DNA from: Nitriliruptorales bacterium
GTDB lineage: Bacteria > Actinomycetota > Nitriliruptoria > Euzebyales > Egibacteraceae
DNA: 16,299 bases
Direction of reading: 5' to 3'
Assembly: GCA_007126835.1 (NCBI GenBank)
Contig: SLAO01000128.1
Location: forward strand, 1 to 16,299
Shown here: positions 14,604 to 16,299 of the stretch, one piece after another
How positions within the stretch are numbered: position 1 is the first letter of the stretch
Layout of the letters: the number at the start of each line of letters is the position of its first letter
The notes under the pieces: model-generated
Databases searched by the model: none
What the model was told of the DNA's origin: nothing
What the model saw: the letters and a program-made list of their open reading frames with translations, nothing else
Position numbers and translations under genes: made by a program

Positions 14604-16299
14604 ATGCCCGGGCCCGTGCTGATCGCCAACCGCGGTGAGATCGCGTGGCGGCTCCTGCGGGCGTGCCGCGAGCTCGACCTTCCCACGGTCGCGGTCTATT
14701 CCGAGGCGGATCGCCACGCGCCGTGGCTGGCCGCCGCCGACGAGGCGCACCTGCTGGGTCCCGCGCCTGCTGCCGAGAGTTACCTGGCGATCGACCGCAT
14801 CGTCGCCGTCGCCCGCAATGCCGGCGCTGGGGCGGTGCATCCTGGCTACGGCTTCCTGGCCGAGAACGCCGATTTCGCCCGCGCGGTCGGCGAGGCCGGA
14901 CTGACGTGGGTCGGGCCGCCCCCCCAGGCCATCGACGTGATGGCCGACAAGCTGTCAGCGCGGGCGGCTGCGCGCACGGCCGACGCCCCGGTCGTGCCCG
15001 GCACGATGGAGCCCACCACCGACGTCGAGGTGGTCGCCGCGTTCGCCGACGAGCACGGCTATCCGGTCGCGATCAAGGCCGCCCATGGAGGCGGCGGCCG
15101 GGGACTCAAGGTCGTGCGCGAACCGAGGGAGCTCTCCGAGGCGCTCGACGCCGCGCAGCGAGAATCGGTCGCCGCCTTCGGCCGCGGCGAAGTCTACGTC
15201 GAGCGCTACCTGACCCGGCCGCGCCACATCGAGATCCAGGTGCTCGCCGACACCCAAGGCACGGTGGTGCACCTCGGCGAGCGCGACTGCTCGGCCCAGC
15301 GCCGTCACCAGAAGCTCATCGAGGAGGCGCCAGCCCCGGGCCTCGACCCGCACCTGCGCGAGCGGATGGGCGCCGCCGCAGTGCGCATCGCGCGCGAGAT
15401 CGGCTACGTGGGAGCGGGGACCTGCGAGTTCCTGGTCGAGGACGACGCGTTCTACTTCCTGGAGATGAACACCCGGCTGCAGGTGGAGCACCCGGTCACC
15501 GAGCTCGTCACCGGGATCGACCTAGTGCACGCGCAGCTGCGGATCGCCGACGGTCATCCTGTGGGGTTCGAACAGGCTGACGTGGCCATGCGCGGGCACG
15601 CGATCGAAGTGCGCATCAACGCCGAGCACGTAGCCGCCGGCTTCGCGCCCGCTCCCGGCTTGATCACCGCGTGGAGGCCGCCGGGTGGCCCGGGGGTGCG
15701 CGTGGACGGCGGCGCGGCTGCCGGCTGGGAGATCCCGCGGGACTACGACTCGCTCGTGGCCAAGCTGATCGCCTACGGCGGCGACCGCGACGAGGCGCGG
15801 CGCAAGCTGCTGCGCGCCTGCGGGGAGTTCGTCATCGAGGGGGTGCCCACGACCCTGGACTTCCACCGGTTCGCGCTGGCCCACCGCGACTTCGTCGACG
15901 GCAACGTGGCCACCACCACGGTCGAGGGGGAATGGGACCTATCGGCAATCTCCCCAGCCGAGGGCGCGCAGCCTGGAGCGGGCCCGGCGTCCCCGTCCTC
16001 GACCTACCTCGTCGAGGTGGACGGCCGGCGCTTCGAAGTCGCCTTGTACGAACCTGAGCCCGCCACGCAGGTGACCCGGCGCCGGCGAGCGGGATCGGCG
16101 GCCGGCCAAAGCGCCGGGCCAGGTCAGCTGACCGCGCCCATGCAGGGCACGGTGGTCAAGACCCCCGTCGGTGTCGGCGACGCTGTCGAGCGCGGCGACC
16201 TCGTGGTCGCCCTCGAGGCGATGAAGATGGAGAACCATTTGACCGCCGACCGCGACGGGGTCATCACCACACTCGAGGTCGCCCCCGGCGACGTCGTCC
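14604..16299 (+). CDS. accA3: Acyl-CoA carboxylase alpha subunit (biotin carboxylase + carrier), 3' end outside window
   Basis: An open frame of 565 codons runs without a stop to the window edge; only the last few dozen residues are missing. It is a biotin carboxylase that makes carboxybiotin from ATP and bicarbonate, fused to a biotin carrier domain. Seen: VLIANRGEIAWRLLRAC at the N-terminus, HPGYGFLAENADFA, the ATP-grasp glycine loop KAAHGGGGRGLKVV (from Lys158), RDCSAQRRHQKLIEEAPAP, and EMNTRLQVEHPVTE (287-300). A linker with a YLVEVDGRRFEVAL segment follows, then the carrier domain APMQGTVVKTPVG and EAMKMEN with the biotinylated Lys541. Layout and sequence closely follow mycobacterial AccA3 (about 600 residues). 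ATG 14604 has AGGAAGG at 14590-14596. It likely serves PccB/AccE and possibly the methylcrotonyl-type beta subunit. Confidence 0.95.
   Translation, partial: MPGPVLIANRGEIAWRLLRACRELDLPTVAVYSEADRHAPWLAAADEAHLLGPAPAAESYLAIDRIVAVARNAGAGAVHPGYGFLAENADFARAVGEAGLTWVGPPPQAIDVMADKLSARAAARTADAPVVPGTMEPTTDVEVVAAFADEHGYPVAIKAAHGGGGRGLKVVREPRELSEALDAAQRESVAAFGRGEVYVERYLTRPRHIEIQVLADTQGTVVHLGERDCSAQRRHQKLIEEAPAPGLDPHLRERMGAAAVRIAREIGYVGAGTCEFLVEDDAFYFLEMNTRLQVEHPVTELVTGIDLVHAQLRIADGHPVGFEQADVAMRGHAIEVRINAEHVAAGFAPAPGLITAWRPPGGPGVRVDGGAAAGWEIPRDYDSLVAKLIAYGGDRDEARRKLLRACGEFVIEGVPTTLDFHRFALAHRDFVDGNVATTTVEGEWDLSAISPAEGAQPGAGPASPSSTYLVEVDGRRFEVALYEPEPATQVTRRRRAGSAAGQSAGPGQLTAPMQGTVVKTPVGVGDAVERGDLVVALEAMKMENHLTADRDGVITTLEVAPGDVV

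Overview
The window is about 70% G+C, with GTG and TTG starts, strong G/C bias at third codon positions and an actinobacterial-style acyl-CoA carboxylase locus (birA, beta, epsilon, alpha subunits in the order known from mycobacteria). I infer a high-GC actinomycete. The strongly acidic linkers of both secreted lipoproteins hint at a halotolerant or deep-branching lineage, but nothing here fixes the genus.

Left part (1-5900): a PlsC-type acyltransferase (+) faces a minus-strand run: a Gfo/Idh/MocA oxidoreductase and a methylcrotonyl-CoA-type carboxyltransferase, 8 nt apart, then a small STAS protein and the FAD-dependent glycerol-3-phosphate dehydrogenase GlpD. PlsC and GlpD both handle glycerol-3-phosphate-derived metabolites, but they converge and are not one operon.

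Middle (5900-10110): a GerMN/Gmad2 lipoprotein (+) converges on a two-gene minus-strand operon, a phytoene-desaturase-like FAD oxidoreductase and an unrecognised 379-residue protein. The convergent gap is filled by tandem repeats.

Right part (10110-16299): biotin ligase (-) is divergent from pccB/accD5 and accE (+). A two-gene minus-strand insert (cupredoxin lipoprotein, membrane protein) follows, then accA3 (+), cut by the window end. BirA would biotinylate Lys541 of the AccA3 carrier domain, the AccA3 biotin carboxylase would charge it, and PccB with AccE would transfer the carboxyl group to propionyl-CoA. The same alpha subunit could also serve the methylcrotonyl-type beta subunit at 3306-4916.

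No phage, CRISPR or RNA-gene signal was seen. The most unusual features are repeats: an in-frame 24-bp minisatellite that lengthens a loop of BirA; tandem arrays that include or abut stop codons, two of which put TAG in all three frames and are followed by hairpins; a pair of 60-bp direct repeats; and a perfect 44-bp palindrome.
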